In this document: positions 16,385 through 24,603 of the stretch, in pieces
How positions within the stretch are numbered: the first letter of the stretch is position 1
How the letters are laid out: each line of letters begins with the position of its first letter
Assembly: GCA_036381125.1 (NCBI GenBank)
Contig: DASVDK010000141.1
Coordinates: 1 to 50,601 of the forward strand
DNA: 50,601 bases
Source: DASVDK01 sp036381125 [NCBI: Thermodesulfobacteriota bacterium]
GTDB lineage: Bacteria; DASVDK01
Direction of reading: 5' to 3'
Notes under the pieces: generated by a model
What the model was told of the DNA's origin: nothing
The model's database searches: none
Seen by the model: only the letters and a program-made list of their open reading frames with translations
Translations under genes and position numbers: made by a program

Positions 16385-17163
16385 TCAAGTCCTCGTCGTG
16401 GTGACTCCGAAGAGCCCCGCCTTGCGCTTCTGCTTGAGTCGATAGCTGTCGCCCTGGATGAGCAGCGTATGGCTGTGGTGCAGCAGGCGGTCGAGGATCG
16501 CGGCCGCCAGCACCTCATCGCCGAAGACCTGCCCCCATTGCGGCACGAGCTGGTTAGTCGTGATGAGCAGGCTGCCCCGCTCGTAGCGTCGGGCCACGAG
16601 CTGGAAGCAGAGATGGGCGCTGCGCCGCTCGAAGGGGAGGTAGCCGAGCTCATCGATGATGAGCAGCTTGGGCTTGGCGAAGAAGGTCAACGTGTCGGCC
16701 AGCTGCCCCTCGCTCTCGGCCTTGGCCAGTCGGGCCAGCAGCGCCGTCGCAGACACGAACAGGGTCGAATGCCCGGTTTCCACCGCGGCGCGGCCGAGGG
16801 CGATGGCCAGATGGGTCTTGCCGACGCCGGGGGGCCGAAGATGAGCACGTTGTCGGCGCTCGCGATGAAGCGCCCCGTGGCCAGCTCGCGGACGAGCTTC
16901 TGGTCGATCGCCGGCTGGAAGCGGAAGTCGAACTCCTCGAGCGTCTTGACCGCGGGGAAGTGCGCGATCTGGATGCCCATGGCGACGCGCTTGCGCTGCT
17001 TGGCGGCGACCTCCTCGTCGACGACCTGGGCGAGGAAGTCGAGGTAGGCGGGCTGACTCCTCGCCGCCTCGGCCAGGAGCGCATCGAGCCGGAGGGCGAC
17101 GTGGCCCAGCCGCAGTCGCCCGAGGGCGTCGACGACCCGCGCGTGTGTCAGCTCGACACTCAT
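16385..17163 (-). pseudogene. istB: istB, IS21 transposition helper ATPase, frameshifted in the P-loop
   Basis: IstB is the AAA+ ATPase that helps the IS21 transposase select and capture target DNA. The first frame (from 17163) reads through FQPAIDQKLVRELATG to LIFGPP. Then the frame breaks: GVGKTHLAIALGRAAVETGH continues in another frame, followed by LLIIDELGYLPFERRSAHLC (Walker B) and ITTNQLVPQWGQVFGDEVLA. One missing base at about 16827-16834, beside a run of six G, cuts the Walker A motif exactly. The start overlaps the istA stop as ATGA, as is usual. With the base restored the protein would be about 260 residues, the normal length. It could be real inactivation, a sequence error or, less likely, programmed frameshifting. 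Confidence 0.88.
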
Positions 17164-18443
17164 CGCCCCGCCTCCTCGACCACGGCGGCGTAGTCGGCCA
17201 GCTGCCGGCCGAGGGCCGCCAGCGGGCTCGCCCCCGCCTCAGGGAGGGCTGGCGGCATCGGCCGCCGCCACAGCCCGGCGTAGTGGGCCGGGTCGGTGAC
17301 CCGGACATGCGGCTCGCGGGCGCGGACGTGCTCGGCCACCAGGGCCGCGCCGTGATAGATCCGCACCGTCGTCTCCCCGACGACGACCTCGACCCGGTCG
17401 CGCACCAGCCGGTGCGGCACGCTGTAGCGGACGGTGTCGACGTCGACCAGGGCGTCGGCGGCCACCCGGCGCACGAGCCGCCGCTCACGCGTCGGCAGCG
17501 GGCGGGCCGGCAGCGGGCGCAGCGCTGCCTGCTCGGCGCGCGTGAAGCGGTCGGCGGGCCGCTCGTGGGTCGTGCCGTGGAGGCGCTGATCCGCCTCGGC
17601 CATCCACCGGGCGAGGTGGGCCTCGAGGGCGGCGAGGCTGTCGAAGGTCCGGCCGGCCAGGCCATTGTGCTTGACGTAGCCGATGCCCGACTCGATCTTG
17701 CCCTTGGTGCGCGCCCGGTACGGGGCACAGGCGCGGGGCTCGACGTCCCAGTCGCGGCAGAAGGCGAGGAAGCTGGGATGGAAGCGGACGGCGCCCGTCA
17801 CACGGTCGCGCTCGAGGACCAGCGGGCGGGCGTTATCGACCAGGAGCGTCCGGGGCACCCCGCCGAAGTGCCGGAAGGCGGCGGCGATCCCCTCGCGCCA
17901 GTCGTCCTGGCGCTCAGCCAGGAAGCGGCGGACGAAGAGCCGGCGTGAGTAGCCGAGCACCGTGACGAGCAGATAGACGCGCACGCGCTGGCCGGCGATC
18001 AGGACGCCCTGCTCCCCGAAGTCGACCTGCAGCTGGGCGCCGGGGGCGGTCTCGAAGCGCACCGTGGCGAGCGCGGCCGCCCGCTGCTGCCGACGCCGCT
18101 CGGCCACGGCCCGCTGCACCGTCCGGACACTCACCCACACGCCCTGGTCCGCCAACAGCCGCGTCACGACCACCGCATTGCCGGCGGCCGTCGTCTCGAA
18201 GAGGCGGACGGCCTCGGCCTGGGCGGCGGGATCGAGGCGCCGGCGTCCGGGCCGGGTCTGCACCTGGGCCGCCGGCCCGCCCCGGAGATAGCGCCGGACT
18301 GTATTACGCGCGACGCCGAGCGCCCGGGCGATCCGCTTGGCGCCCCAGCCCCGCTCGGCCAGGATCCGCACCTGGCGCACCACCTCCGGCTCGATCATCG
18401 GCACCTCCGGCAGAGGTGCCACCGTACCCCCTCGCGTCTCCAT
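17160..18443 (-). CDS. istA: istA, IS21-family DDE transposase
   Basis: The 427-residue transposase has an N-terminal helix-turn-helix (WGAKRIARALGVARNTVRRY) and a second DNA-binding segment. The integrase-core DDE triad lies in LQVDFGEQG, TLLVDNARPL and RTKGKIESG, and the C-terminal beta domain carries DVDTVRYSVPHRLVRDRVEV. The length is within the IS21 range and no frame break is seen. GGAGGAGG precedes the ATG at 18443, and the 3' end overlaps istB by four bases. It cuts and joins the element ends at 16323 and 18515. Confidence 0.95.
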   Translation of the reverse strand: METRGGTVAPLPEVPMIEPEVVRQVRILAERGWGAKRIARALGVARNTVRRYLRGGPAAQVQTRPGRRRLDPAAQAEAVRLFETTAAGNAVVVTRLLADQGVWVSVRTVQRAVAERRRQQRAAALATVRFETAPGAQLQVDFGEQGVLIAGQRVRVYLLVTVLGYSRRLFVRRFLAERQDDWREGIAAAFRHFGGVPRTLLVDNARPLVLERDRVTGAVRFHPSFLAFCRDWDVEPRACAPYRARTKGKIESGIGYVKHNGLAGRTFDSLAALEAHLARWMAEADQRLHGTTHERPADRFTRAEQAALRPLPARPLPTRERRLVRRVAADALVDVDTVRYSVPHRLVRDRVEVVVGETTVRIYHGAALVAEHVRAREPHVRVTDPAHYAGLWRRPMPPALPEAGASPLAALGRQLADYAAVVEEAGR

Positions 18444-18515
18444 CTCTGCCTCCTCCGGTCGACGAGGGGGTCAGGATTACTGTCGTCAGGGGGATCGTAT
18501 TACTGGCGCCTGTCA

Positions 18516-18520
18516 AGTAG
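18516..18520 (+). repeat. Right target-site duplication AGTAG of the IS21 element
   Basis: Matches AGTAG at 16318-16322. The 225 bases after it up to the IS256-like gene hold no supported gene, only short repeats of CAGGATCAG. Confidence 0.8.
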
Positions 18521-18745
18521 TTCGTGTACCGCCCGCGACTACCAACTCAGCGAAGTCAGGATCGTTGGGCAGGATCAGTCAGGATCAGTTTAGGGGACAA
18601 GCCGCCAGAGGACGTCCCATGCCGGGCCTACCCGCACTGCCCAGCTTCCCCTGGGCCTATGGTGGTTGAGGGATACGGGGGAACTGGAGCGGGCTGAAGA
18701 TGGCGCAGCCCGCGACGCAGCCGTAGCAGCTGCGTGCGCTACCAG

Positions 18746-20301
18746 CTAACCATCTTCGACCATATCCGGGGAGTCTTCCGGAAATCCTGAGGGCATCATC
18801 AACGATTCGCGCGTTCGCCACGGTACCCGGTTCGGCTCCGGTTGCTCCGTCCACTCCAGGAGCCACCGCCGAGTCACGTGTGGGTACCCACCCGGCTGTG
18901 TCCCATCGATGGAGGGCCTCTTGAGGTGCTCGGCGACGGCCTTGAGCCACGTGTAGGCCCCGATGACCTGCTTGCCGACGTCCTCGCCCAGGCCGAGCTC
19001 GGCACCCGTCGCGTGGTAGACGGTGATGCAGCCTAGCTTCGTCCGATCCCCGAAGACGTGGAAGACCTTGGGCTCTCTGTACTTCGATATCAGGTCGTGG
19101 ATGGCCGCCGCGTAACTCCAGGCGGCCGCTGCGGCGGGCGCGGCCGGCTCCAGCACGGTCATGTCGAGATACCGCCGGTCGCCCCAGATCGTGGTGACCT
19201 CGAGCGCCACGGCGGTCACCAGGCGCAGCGCGCTCGCCCGGTCCGGGAACGCCCCGACGGCCTTCACCCGGCGCTGCACCTCACCGTGCAGCCGCTCGAG
19301 GGTGTTGGTCGTGCGGATCCGGAGCCAGTGGGCCTTCGGGACGGCGTAGAACTGGGTGGCGGCGGTGCAGCCGCCCTCCAGCACCGCCATCGCCTCAGGC
19401 AGCTGGGGGCGCCAGCGTCGGAGCACCGCGTCAAGCCGCCGCTTCGCCTCGGCCAGACTCGGCGCGTCGAAGAGGGGGCGGAGTTCCCGCGCCAGGCGGG
19501 CGCGCAGGCGCGGGGGTGTCTGCGTGAGGACGTTGCGGAGCAGATGCCCCGTGCACCGGTGCTGGCGGGCCTCCGGGAGCCACCGGCGCACCGCCGCGGC
19601 CAGGCCCTTGTGGGCGTCGGCGATGATCAGCTGGACGCCGTGGAGCCCGCGGTCCACCAGCTGCGTGAGCAGCTCGCTCCAACTCGCCTCCGCCTCCGAC
19701 GGCCCGAGGGCGACGCCCAGGAGCCGGCGGTGCCCATCGGGGCCGACGCCGTAGGCGACCAGCGCCGCCACGTGCTCGACCGTCCGCGCCCATCGGGCCT
19801 CGAGCAGCGTGGCGTCGAGGTAGAGGTACGCGATCGGCTCGGCGATCGGCGCCGTCCGCAAGGCCGCGATCCGCTCGTCGAGCCGCTTCGTCACCCGGCT
19901 CACCGTCGAGCGGCTGACGGCCTCGCCCAAGAGCGCCTCGGTCACCGTCGCCATCTTCCGCTGGGAGACGCCCTGCACGTAGGCTTCCGTGATCGCCGCA
20001 TCGACATCGCCGGTGCGCCGCGGGTAGCGGCCCAACACCTCGCCGGCGCTGCCTCCCTCGCGGGCGCGGGGGACCTGGAGCTCGACCAGGCCCATCGACG
20101 TCATCAGGCGTCGCAGGTAGGTCCCGTTACGCACGTCCTTGCGCTCGCCCAGGCGCTGCCAGCGCCCGGCGCCGACCAGCTCCCGGATCTCCTCCTCGAG
20201 CAGCGACTCGAGGGTGGCGGATGGCCCCCCGAAAGAGCGCCCGCAGATCGGTGCGGATCGCGTCTTGCGTCGGAACCTGAACCTCGCCAGACTCGTCCAT
20301 G
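18746..20301 (-). pseudogene. IS256-family (mutator) transposase, frameshifted N-terminus and foreign C-terminal extension
   Basis: The central part is a clear mutator-type transposase. [11 protein letters not shown] and [20 protein letters not shown] give the two Asp, the [16 protein letters not shown] region gives the Glu, and [13 protein letters not shown] is also typical. The true N-terminus ([23 protein letters not shown] at 20301) is in another frame from [20 protein letters not shown]; one base appears to be missing near 20230. After WGDRRYLDM, where family members end, the frame continues for about 120 residues of unrelated protein-like sequence ([20 protein letters not shown]). Only a right end is plausible (TGTGTAAAAGGCAGTACTGG read inward from about 20404). 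No left inverted repeat was found, so the left part has been lost. Confidence 0.85.
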
Positions 20302-20374
20302 GGAAGCCTCCTCCCCCTCGCCGCCAGCGAGGGCCGGTCTCGAGAGAACCTTGGAGGAGCTTCCCCCTTCCCCA

Positions 20375-20394
20375 GGCAGTCGTCCAGTACTGCC
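20375..20394. repeat. Inverted repeat near the right end of the IS256-like element
   Basis: GGCAGT and ACTGCC flank eight bases, next to TTTTACACAATTAT. This looks like the terminal region of the damaged IS256-type element and lies about 30 bases before the ROK kinase start. Confidence 0.4.
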
Positions 20395-20422
20395 TTTTAC
20401 ACAATTATCGGGACACCACCAG

Positions 20423-21334
20423 ATGATGCGCATCGGCATCGACCTCGGCGGCACCAAAATCGAGGGGCTCGCGATCGACGAGGCGGGCGCCGAGCGGGGG
20501 CGCGTCCGGATGCCGACGCCAAGGGACGACTACGAGGCCTCGCTCGCGGTCATCGCGGACCTCGTGGCGCGCCTCGAGGGCGAGGCGGGCGATCGGGGGA
20601 CCGTCGGCGTCGGCGGCCCGGGTGCGATCTCGCCCGTGACCGGTCGCGTCAAGAACGCCAACTCGGTCTGGCTGAACGGCCGGGCGATCGACCGCGACCT
20701 CTCGGCGCGGCTCGGCCGGCCGGTGCGCTACGCCAACGACGCCAACTGCCTGGCCGTGTCGGAGGCGACCGACGGCGCCGCGGCCGGGGCCCGCCTGGTG
20801 CTCGGCGTGATCCTCGGGACCGGAGCGGGCGCCGGCATCGCCATCGACGGCCGCCCTCACGAGGGGCCGAACCGCGTGGCCGGCGAGTGGGGGCACAACC
20901 CCCTCCCCTGGCCCTCTCCCGAGGAGCGGCCGGGGCCGCCCTGCTGGTGCGGCCGGTCGGGCTGCCTCGAGACCTGGGTGTCCGGGACCGGCCTCGAGGC
21001 CGACTACCGCCGCGCCGGCGGCGGGGCGCTCTCCGCCGCCGAGATCGCGCGCCGGGCGGAGGCGGGCGAGGCGCTTGCCGCCGCGCGGCTCGCGGCCTAC
21101 GCGGATCGCCTCGCCCGCGGTCTCGCCCACCTGGTCAACGTCCTCGACCCGGACGTGATCGTGCTCGGCGGCGGCCTGTCCAACGTGAGCCGCCTCTACT
21201 CCGCCCTCCCCGAGCGACTCCCGGCGTACGTCTTCGGCGGCGAGTGCCGGACGCCGGTCGTCCCGGCCCGCCACGGCGACTCGAGCGGCGTCCGGGGCGC
21301 GGCGTGGCTCTGGCCCCGCGGCGCGTCATGGTAG
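20423..21334 (+). CDS. ROK-family sugar kinase (glucokinase/fructokinase-like)
   Basis: The 303-residue kinase phosphorylates a hexose with ATP. It has the N-terminal phosphate motif [17 protein letters not shown], then [12 protein letters not shown] with the catalytic Asp and [13 protein letters not shown]. The zinc site of the ROK family is visible in GHNPL...[13 protein letters not shown] (His plus three Cys), and [13 protein letters not shown] follows. The length fits fructokinase/glucokinase (Mak-like). Two adjacent ATGs (20423, 20426) start it. There is no clear ribosome site, because the IS256-like element ends directly upstream and may have replaced the native 5' region. It overlaps or abuts the dehydrogenase gene that follows. 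Confidence 0.92.
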   Translation: MMRIGIDLGGTKIEGLAIDEAGAERGRVRMPTPRDDYEASLAVIADLVARLEGEAGDRGTVGVGGPGAISPVTGRVKNANSVWLNGRAIDRDLSARLGRPVRYANDANCLAVSEATDGAAAGARLVLGVILGTGAGAGIAIDGRPHEGPNRVAGEWGHNPLPWPSPEERPGPPCWCGRSGCLETWVSGTGLEADYRRAGGGALSAAEIARRAEAGEALAAARLAAYADRLARGLAHLVNVLDPDVIVLGGGLSNVSRLYSALPERLPAYVFGGECRTPVVPARHGDSSGVRGAAWLWPRGASW

Positions 21335-21342
21335 GGGGTCGC

Positions 21343-22305
21343 ATGGCCACCGCCGTGGTCCTGCCGCACGTCTTCGACGACCTCGCGCCCGAGCGCGCGG
21401 TCCTCGAGCCGCTCGGGATCGCCGTGATCGACGCGACCGGGCTCGACGCCCAGGCGACGCTCAACCTCGCGGCCGGCGCCGACGCGCTCCTGGTCCAGAC
21501 CCCGGTGCGCGCCGACGCGGCGCTGATCGCCCGGCTCGCGCGCTGCCGGGTGATCGGGGCCTACGGGGTCGGTTACGACCACATCGACGTGGCGGCCGCG
21601 GCCTCGCGCGGGATCCAGGTCGTCCACGTCCCCGACTACGGCACCGAGGAGGTCGCGGAGCACACGCTGGCGATCGTTCTGGCCTGCCTGCGGGGCCTGC
21701 CGCGCCTCTCGGCCGGCGTCGCGGCCGGCCGCTGGGACTACATGGACGCAGGGCCGCTCCACCGCATCTCGGGGCGCACCCTCGGCATCGTCGGCCTCGG
21801 CCGCATCGGCGGCCGCGTGGCGGACAAGGCCCGGGCGTTCGGCTTCCGCCTCCTCGCCTGCGATCCGTACGTCCCGGCGGAGGCCTTCGCCGCCCGGGGG
21901 GCCGAGCCGAGGACGCTCGAGGCGCTCCTGGCCGAGTCGGACGTGGTGACGCTCCACACCCCGCTCACGCCCGAGACGCGGGGCCTCATGAACGCGCGGG
22001 CCTTCGCGCTCATGAAGCGCGGCTCGGTGCTCGTGAACGCCGCGCGAGGGGCGGTCGTGGACGAGGCGGCGCTCCTGGCGGCCCTCGACGAGGGGCGGAT
22101 CGCGTCGGCCGGGATCGACGTGCTCCCCGAGGAGCCGCCGGCGCCCGACCACCCCCTCCGGCGCGACCGGCGCGTCATCCTCACGCCGCACGCCGCCTGG
22201 TACAGCGAGGAGTCGAAGGTCGCGCTCAAGCGCCTCCTCGCCGAGGACATCGCGCGGGTCCTGGCCGGCGAGCCGGCCCGCTGCCCGGTCACGCCCACGC
22301 GCTGA
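21343..22305 (+). CDS. D-2-hydroxyacid dehydrogenase (C-terminal-binding-protein/phosphoglycerate dehydrogenase type)
   Basis: This 320-residue NAD-dependent enzyme interconverts 2-keto and D-2-hydroxy acids. YGVGYDHIDVAAAASRGI belongs to the catalytic domain. GIVGLGRIGGRVADKARAFG is the Rossmann motif, LVNAARGAVVDE has the catalytic Arg, IDVLPEEPP the Glu, and LTPHAAWYSEES the His. The HAAWYSEES tail resembles CtBP-like dehydrogenases. I chose the ATG at 21343 because GGGGG precedes it by about five bases; an ATG at 21328 would overlap the ROK gene. Together with ROK kinase it probably serves sugar or hydroxyacid use, but the substrate is open. Confidence 0.93.
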   Translation: MATAVVLPHVFDDLAPERAVLEPLGIAVIDATGLDAQATLNLAAGADALLVQTPVRADAALIARLARCRVIGAYGVGYDHIDVAAAASRGIQVVHVPDYGTEEVAEHTLAIVLACLRGLPRLSAGVAAGRWDYMDAGPLHRISGRTLGIVGLGRIGGRVADKARAFGFRLLACDPYVPAEAFAARGAEPRTLEALLAESDVVTLHTPLTPETRGLMNARAFALMKRGSVLVNAARGAVVDEAALLAALDEGRIASAGIDVLPEEPPAPDHPLRRDRRVILTPHAAWYSEESKVALKRLLAEDIARVLAGEPARCPVTPTR

Positions 22306-22318
22306 GGAGGGGATCCAC

Positions 22319-22510
22319 GTGGAGACGGCGCTCGGGCGGACCGGCCGCATCGACAGGCTCGTCGACAACGCCGGCGTGGCCGGGATGGCGAGGCCGAAGG
22401 AGGGCAACCCCGACATGGCCGCCTACGCGGCCGCCGGGGCGGGCGTGCCGGGGTTCACCAGGGCGCTCGGCGCGGTCTTCGACATCTCCGGAGGGAGGGC
22501 GACCTGCTGA
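22319..22510 (+). pseudogene. Collapsed SDR remnant kept as a short open frame
   Basis: The 63-residue frame (GTG at 22319 with GAGGAGGGG upstream) is built of three short-chain dehydrogenase fragments joined in frame. They are GRIDRLVDNAGVAGMARP (NAG-motif region), PDMAAYAAAGAGVPGFTRAL (position of YxxxK, but the Lys is lost) and AVFDISGGRATC (C-terminus). In an intact SDR these pieces lie 50 or more residues apart. The reading frame and ribosome site survive and it overlaps the next start (TGATG), so it may still be translated and may serve only to couple the acetyltransferase. An enzyme function is excluded by the missing Rossmann motif and catalytic residues. Confidence 0.7.
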
Positions 22511-23022
22511 TGGGCGTCACGACTCGCCTCGCGCGGCCGGACGACGCGGCCGCCATCGCGCGCATCTACAACGAGGGCATCGAGGACCGGGTCGCCACGT
22601 TCGAGACGGCGCTGCGAAGCGCCGAGGACATCGCGCGCCTCCTCGCCGAGCGCGGCGACCGCTATCCCACGGTCGTGGCCGAGCGAGACGGCGCGGTCGT
22701 CGCCTGGGCCGGCTGCGGCCCCTACCGCAGCCGCGCCTGCTATGCAGGGATCGGCGAATTCTCCGTGTACGTCGGCCGGGAGGCCCGAGGGACGGGCGCC
22801 GGCCGCGCCGTGCTGGCGGCGCTCATCGCGGAGAGCGAGGCGCGCGGTCTCTGGAAGCTCCTCTCCCGGATCTTCCCCGAGAACGCCGCGAGCCTCGCCC
22901 TCTGCCGGCGGCTCGGCTTCCGCGAGGTCGGCGTCTACCGCCGCCACGCCAGACTCGACGGCGCCTGGCGCGACGTCGTCATCGTCGAGCGCCTCCTCTG
23001 CGAGGCGCTGTCGGATCCCTAG
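22510..23022 (+). CDS. GNAT N-acetyltransferase, ArsN1/phosphinothricin acetyltransferase-like
   Basis: This 170-residue acetyltransferase resembles ArsN1 and PAT/BAR enzymes, which acetylate arsinothricin or phosphinothricin. IARIYNEGIEDRVATFET is typical of ArsN1-like proteins. AGIGEFSVYVGREARGTGAG carries the acetyl-CoA loop, and SLALCRRLGFREVGVYRRHA and GAWRDVVIVERLL complete the fold. Length and order are normal. Its start overlaps the stop of the SDR remnant (TGATG). It converges with RidA; both stop codons share the palindrome CTAG at 23019-23022. No arsenic operon is present, so a general amine or methionine sulfoximine acetylation role is also possible. Confidence 0.88.
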   Translation: MGVTTRLARPDDAAAIARIYNEGIEDRVATFETALRSAEDIARLLAERGDRYPTVVAERDGAVVAWAGCGPYRSRACYAGIGEFSVYVGREARGTGAGRAVLAALIAESEARGLWKLLSRIFPENAASLALCRRLGFREVGVYRRHARLDGAWRDVVIVERLLCEALSDP

Positions 23023-23405
23023 ACCTTCGCGGCCACCGCCTCCACCTCGACGAGCCACTCGGGGTTCGCGAGCCCTGCGACGACGACGAGCGTGGAGGCG
23101 GGCTTCAGATCCCGGAGGTGGCGCGCGCGCACCTCGCGGAACGTGCCGACGTCCTCCTGCCGCACCAGGTAGGCGTTCAGCCGGACGATGTCGGAAGGCC
23201 CCATTCCGCCGTCCGCCAGCACGGCCAGCACGTTCCTGAACGCCTGGTCGATCTGGCCTTCGATCCCCTTCACCACCGTCCCGTCCGGCCTGACGCCCAC
23301 CTGCCCCGAGACGACGAGCCACCGAGCCCCGGGCGGCACCTCGGTGGCGTGGCTGTACGGCGAGGCAGGTGTGTGGACCGTCGTCGGGTTGCGCCTGGTC
23401 AGCAT
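23019..23405 (-). CDS. RidA-family (YjgF/YER057c/UK114) protein
   Basis: The 128-residue protein belongs to the RidA superfamily, whose best-known members hydrolyse reactive enamines and imines from PLP enzymes. LVVSGQVGVRPDGTVVKGIE and QIDQAFRNVLAVLADGG are family-typical, as is DIVRLNAYLVRQEDVGTFRE; the end STLVVVAGLANPEWLVEVEA is the usual C-terminal strand. The catalytic Arg of canonical RidA sits in a (C/V)xxR(V) context near the C-terminus, and here that position is not an obvious Arg, so it may be an Rid4-7-type member. GGAGG lies six bases before the ATG at 23405. It directly follows gene relics on the same strand. Confidence 0.9.
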   Translation of the reverse strand: MLTRRNPTTVHTPASPYSHATEVPPGARWLVVSGQVGVRPDGTVVKGIEGQIDQAFRNVLAVLADGGMGPSDIVRLNAYLVRQEDVGTFREVRARHLRDLKPASTLVVVAGLANPEWLVEVEAVAAKV

Positions 23406-23549
23406 CTGCGACCTCCGTTCGAAGACGGCGCTCGGGCGAGGCTCGCCGAGGGCGTACGGCGTCTCGCCCGTCGCTCCGTACAGCGCCTGCGTCGCGAAGC
23501 CGGCCGCTTCGACGAGGCGCCGGACCTCGGCCACAGTGTAGACGGCATG
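23406..23549 (-). pseudogene. C-terminal remnant of a SAM-dependent methyltransferase
   Basis: About 47 residues directly upstream of RidA, in the same frame, read VYTVAEVRRLVEAAGFATQA then LYGATGETPYALGEPRPSAV. This is the typical last helix-strand of class I methyltransferases. The SAM-binding region is absent. It is continuous with the EamA remnant upstream, so two unrelated gene ends have been joined by deletion. Confidence 0.55.
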
Positions 23550-23621
23550 CCGGAGCGCCGCCGCCGCACCGCCTCGGCCCTGCTCTTGCCGAAGCAGGAG
23601 GCGCCGTCGAAGGGAGCGGCG

Positions 23622-24094
23622 TGCCGACTGGCGCGGCACCCGGTTGACGAGCCAGAGGGCCGTGCCGGCGAGCACGCCGCCCCCGAGTTGCGAGGCCTCG
23701 AGCCGCTCGCCCAGGACGGCATACGAGAGGAGCACGGTGAAGAGCGGCGCGAGGAAGAGGAAGGTGCTGGTCCGCGCGGCCCCGCCCCACTGGAGGGCCA
23801 GGAACCAGAGGCCGAACGAGTCCGAGGAGGCCGGGACGGCGACGACGAACAGGCCGGCCGAGCCGACCAGCATCTGCCACAACGTGAGCGTCGAGGCCGG
23901 CACCGGCGCCCGGAGCCGCCTGGCGACGATGGCCGCGCCGGCGAACGCGAAGGCCGAGCCGAGGGCAGGAGGTCGCCCGCCAGGGCCGAGATCCCCTCCG
24001 CCTTCCCGATGGCCAGCGCCACGATCGCGATGCCGCCCCAGGCCGCCCGGGGCGGGAGGAGGCCGTCGCGCAGCGCCAGCGGCAGGAGCGCCAT
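23622..24094 (-). pseudogene. EamA/DMT-family transporter relic, N-terminally truncated and frameshifted
   Basis: From the ATG at 24094 the frame begins in the middle of an EamA protein (AWGGIAIVALAIGKAEGISA, then LAGDLLP). It breaks near 23963-23970 and continues in another frame as ALGSAFAFAGAAIVARRLRA, LTLWQMLVGSAGLFVVAVPA and LAPLFTVLLSYAVLGERLEA. One missing base explains the break (CTG CCC for CTG GCC CTC). The first half of the usual ten-helix transporter is absent, so the gene is dead whether or not the frameshift is real. EamA proteins export small metabolites. Confidence 0.75.
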
Positions 24095-24314
24095 GGTTGA
24101 CGACCATGATACAGGCACGCTCGCAGCCCGCCGGCATCGCGGCTCCAGGATCGCGCCACGCGACGGCCGCGCCGGCGACGTGTCGCGGCCCCGTTCGCCG
24201 GCGCGTGCGTTTTTGTACGGCGCGCGAGATCACGGCTCGCATAACTCATCGAATACACGGAGGTTTCCTTCCCTGGCACGCCTGATGCTCCCATGGCACC
24301 CGAGGAGGTGCCTC
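24095..24314. other. Intergenic region, nothing recognised
   Basis: These 220 bases separate the EamA relic from the small membrane protein. ACGGAGG at about 24258 precedes no usable start. No RNA gene or repeat was seen. Confidence 0.4.
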
Positions 24315-24554
24315 ATGTTGATCGAGGTGGTCGAGGAGATCCTCCGGGACATCGCGCTCGCCGTCCTCTGGCTGACGGCCGGGGTCGTCGTGCTGAGCCT
24401 GGCCTCGTCCGTCGCCATCGTCGGCATCGGCAGCGTCCTGCGCGGCCGTGCCGCCCGCGCGGAGCCGGCCGTGCCGGCCGCCGCCGCGGCCCTCTGCCCG
24501 CCGCAGGCAGCCGCGGCGCTCTGCCCGCCGGAGCCGCCGCAACCGCGCCCGTAG
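24315..24554 (+). CDS. Small single-span membrane protein with proline-cysteine tail
   Basis: This 79-residue protein starts at the ATG at 24315 with a strong GAGGAGGTG site. An amphipathic start (MLIEVVEEILRDIALAVLWL) leads into one membrane span (TAGVVVLSLASSVAIVGIGS), then a basic LRGRAARAEP. The tail repeats AAALCPPQ and AAALCPPE and ends in PPQPRP. The duplicated LCPP motif could bind a metal or a partner, but this is speculation. No family is recognised. It is 49 bases upstream of another membrane-protein gene on the same strand and probably shares its transcript. Confidence 0.65.
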   Translation: MLIEVVEEILRDIALAVLWLTAGVVVLSLASSVAIVGIGSVLRGRAARAEPAVPAAAAALCPPQAAAALCPPEPPQPRP

Positions 24555-24603
24555 CAATCCGCCGCGGCCCGCCCTATTCTCAGAACCCGGGGAGGCTGCG
24601 GGC

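Larger units (their letters stand above)
16323..18515 (-). mobile_element. IS21-family insertion sequence, complete with 5-bp target duplication
   Basis: The element spans istB and istA on the minus strand. The left end begins TGTCAAGCGACAGGAGAGCC; the right end read inward begins TGACAGGCGCCAGTAATACG. Both then carry CCCCCT(T/G)ACG(T/A)CAGTAA and (A/T)CTGACCCCCTCG, the repeated terminal boxes typical of IS21. AGTAG occurs directly outside both ends (16318-16322 and 18516-18520), a 5-base target duplication that shows a simple insertion still bounded by its original target. The flanks joined without the element read through intergenic DNA, so no gene was broken. istB has a frameshift, so the copy may not be mobile alone. 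Confidence 0.9.
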
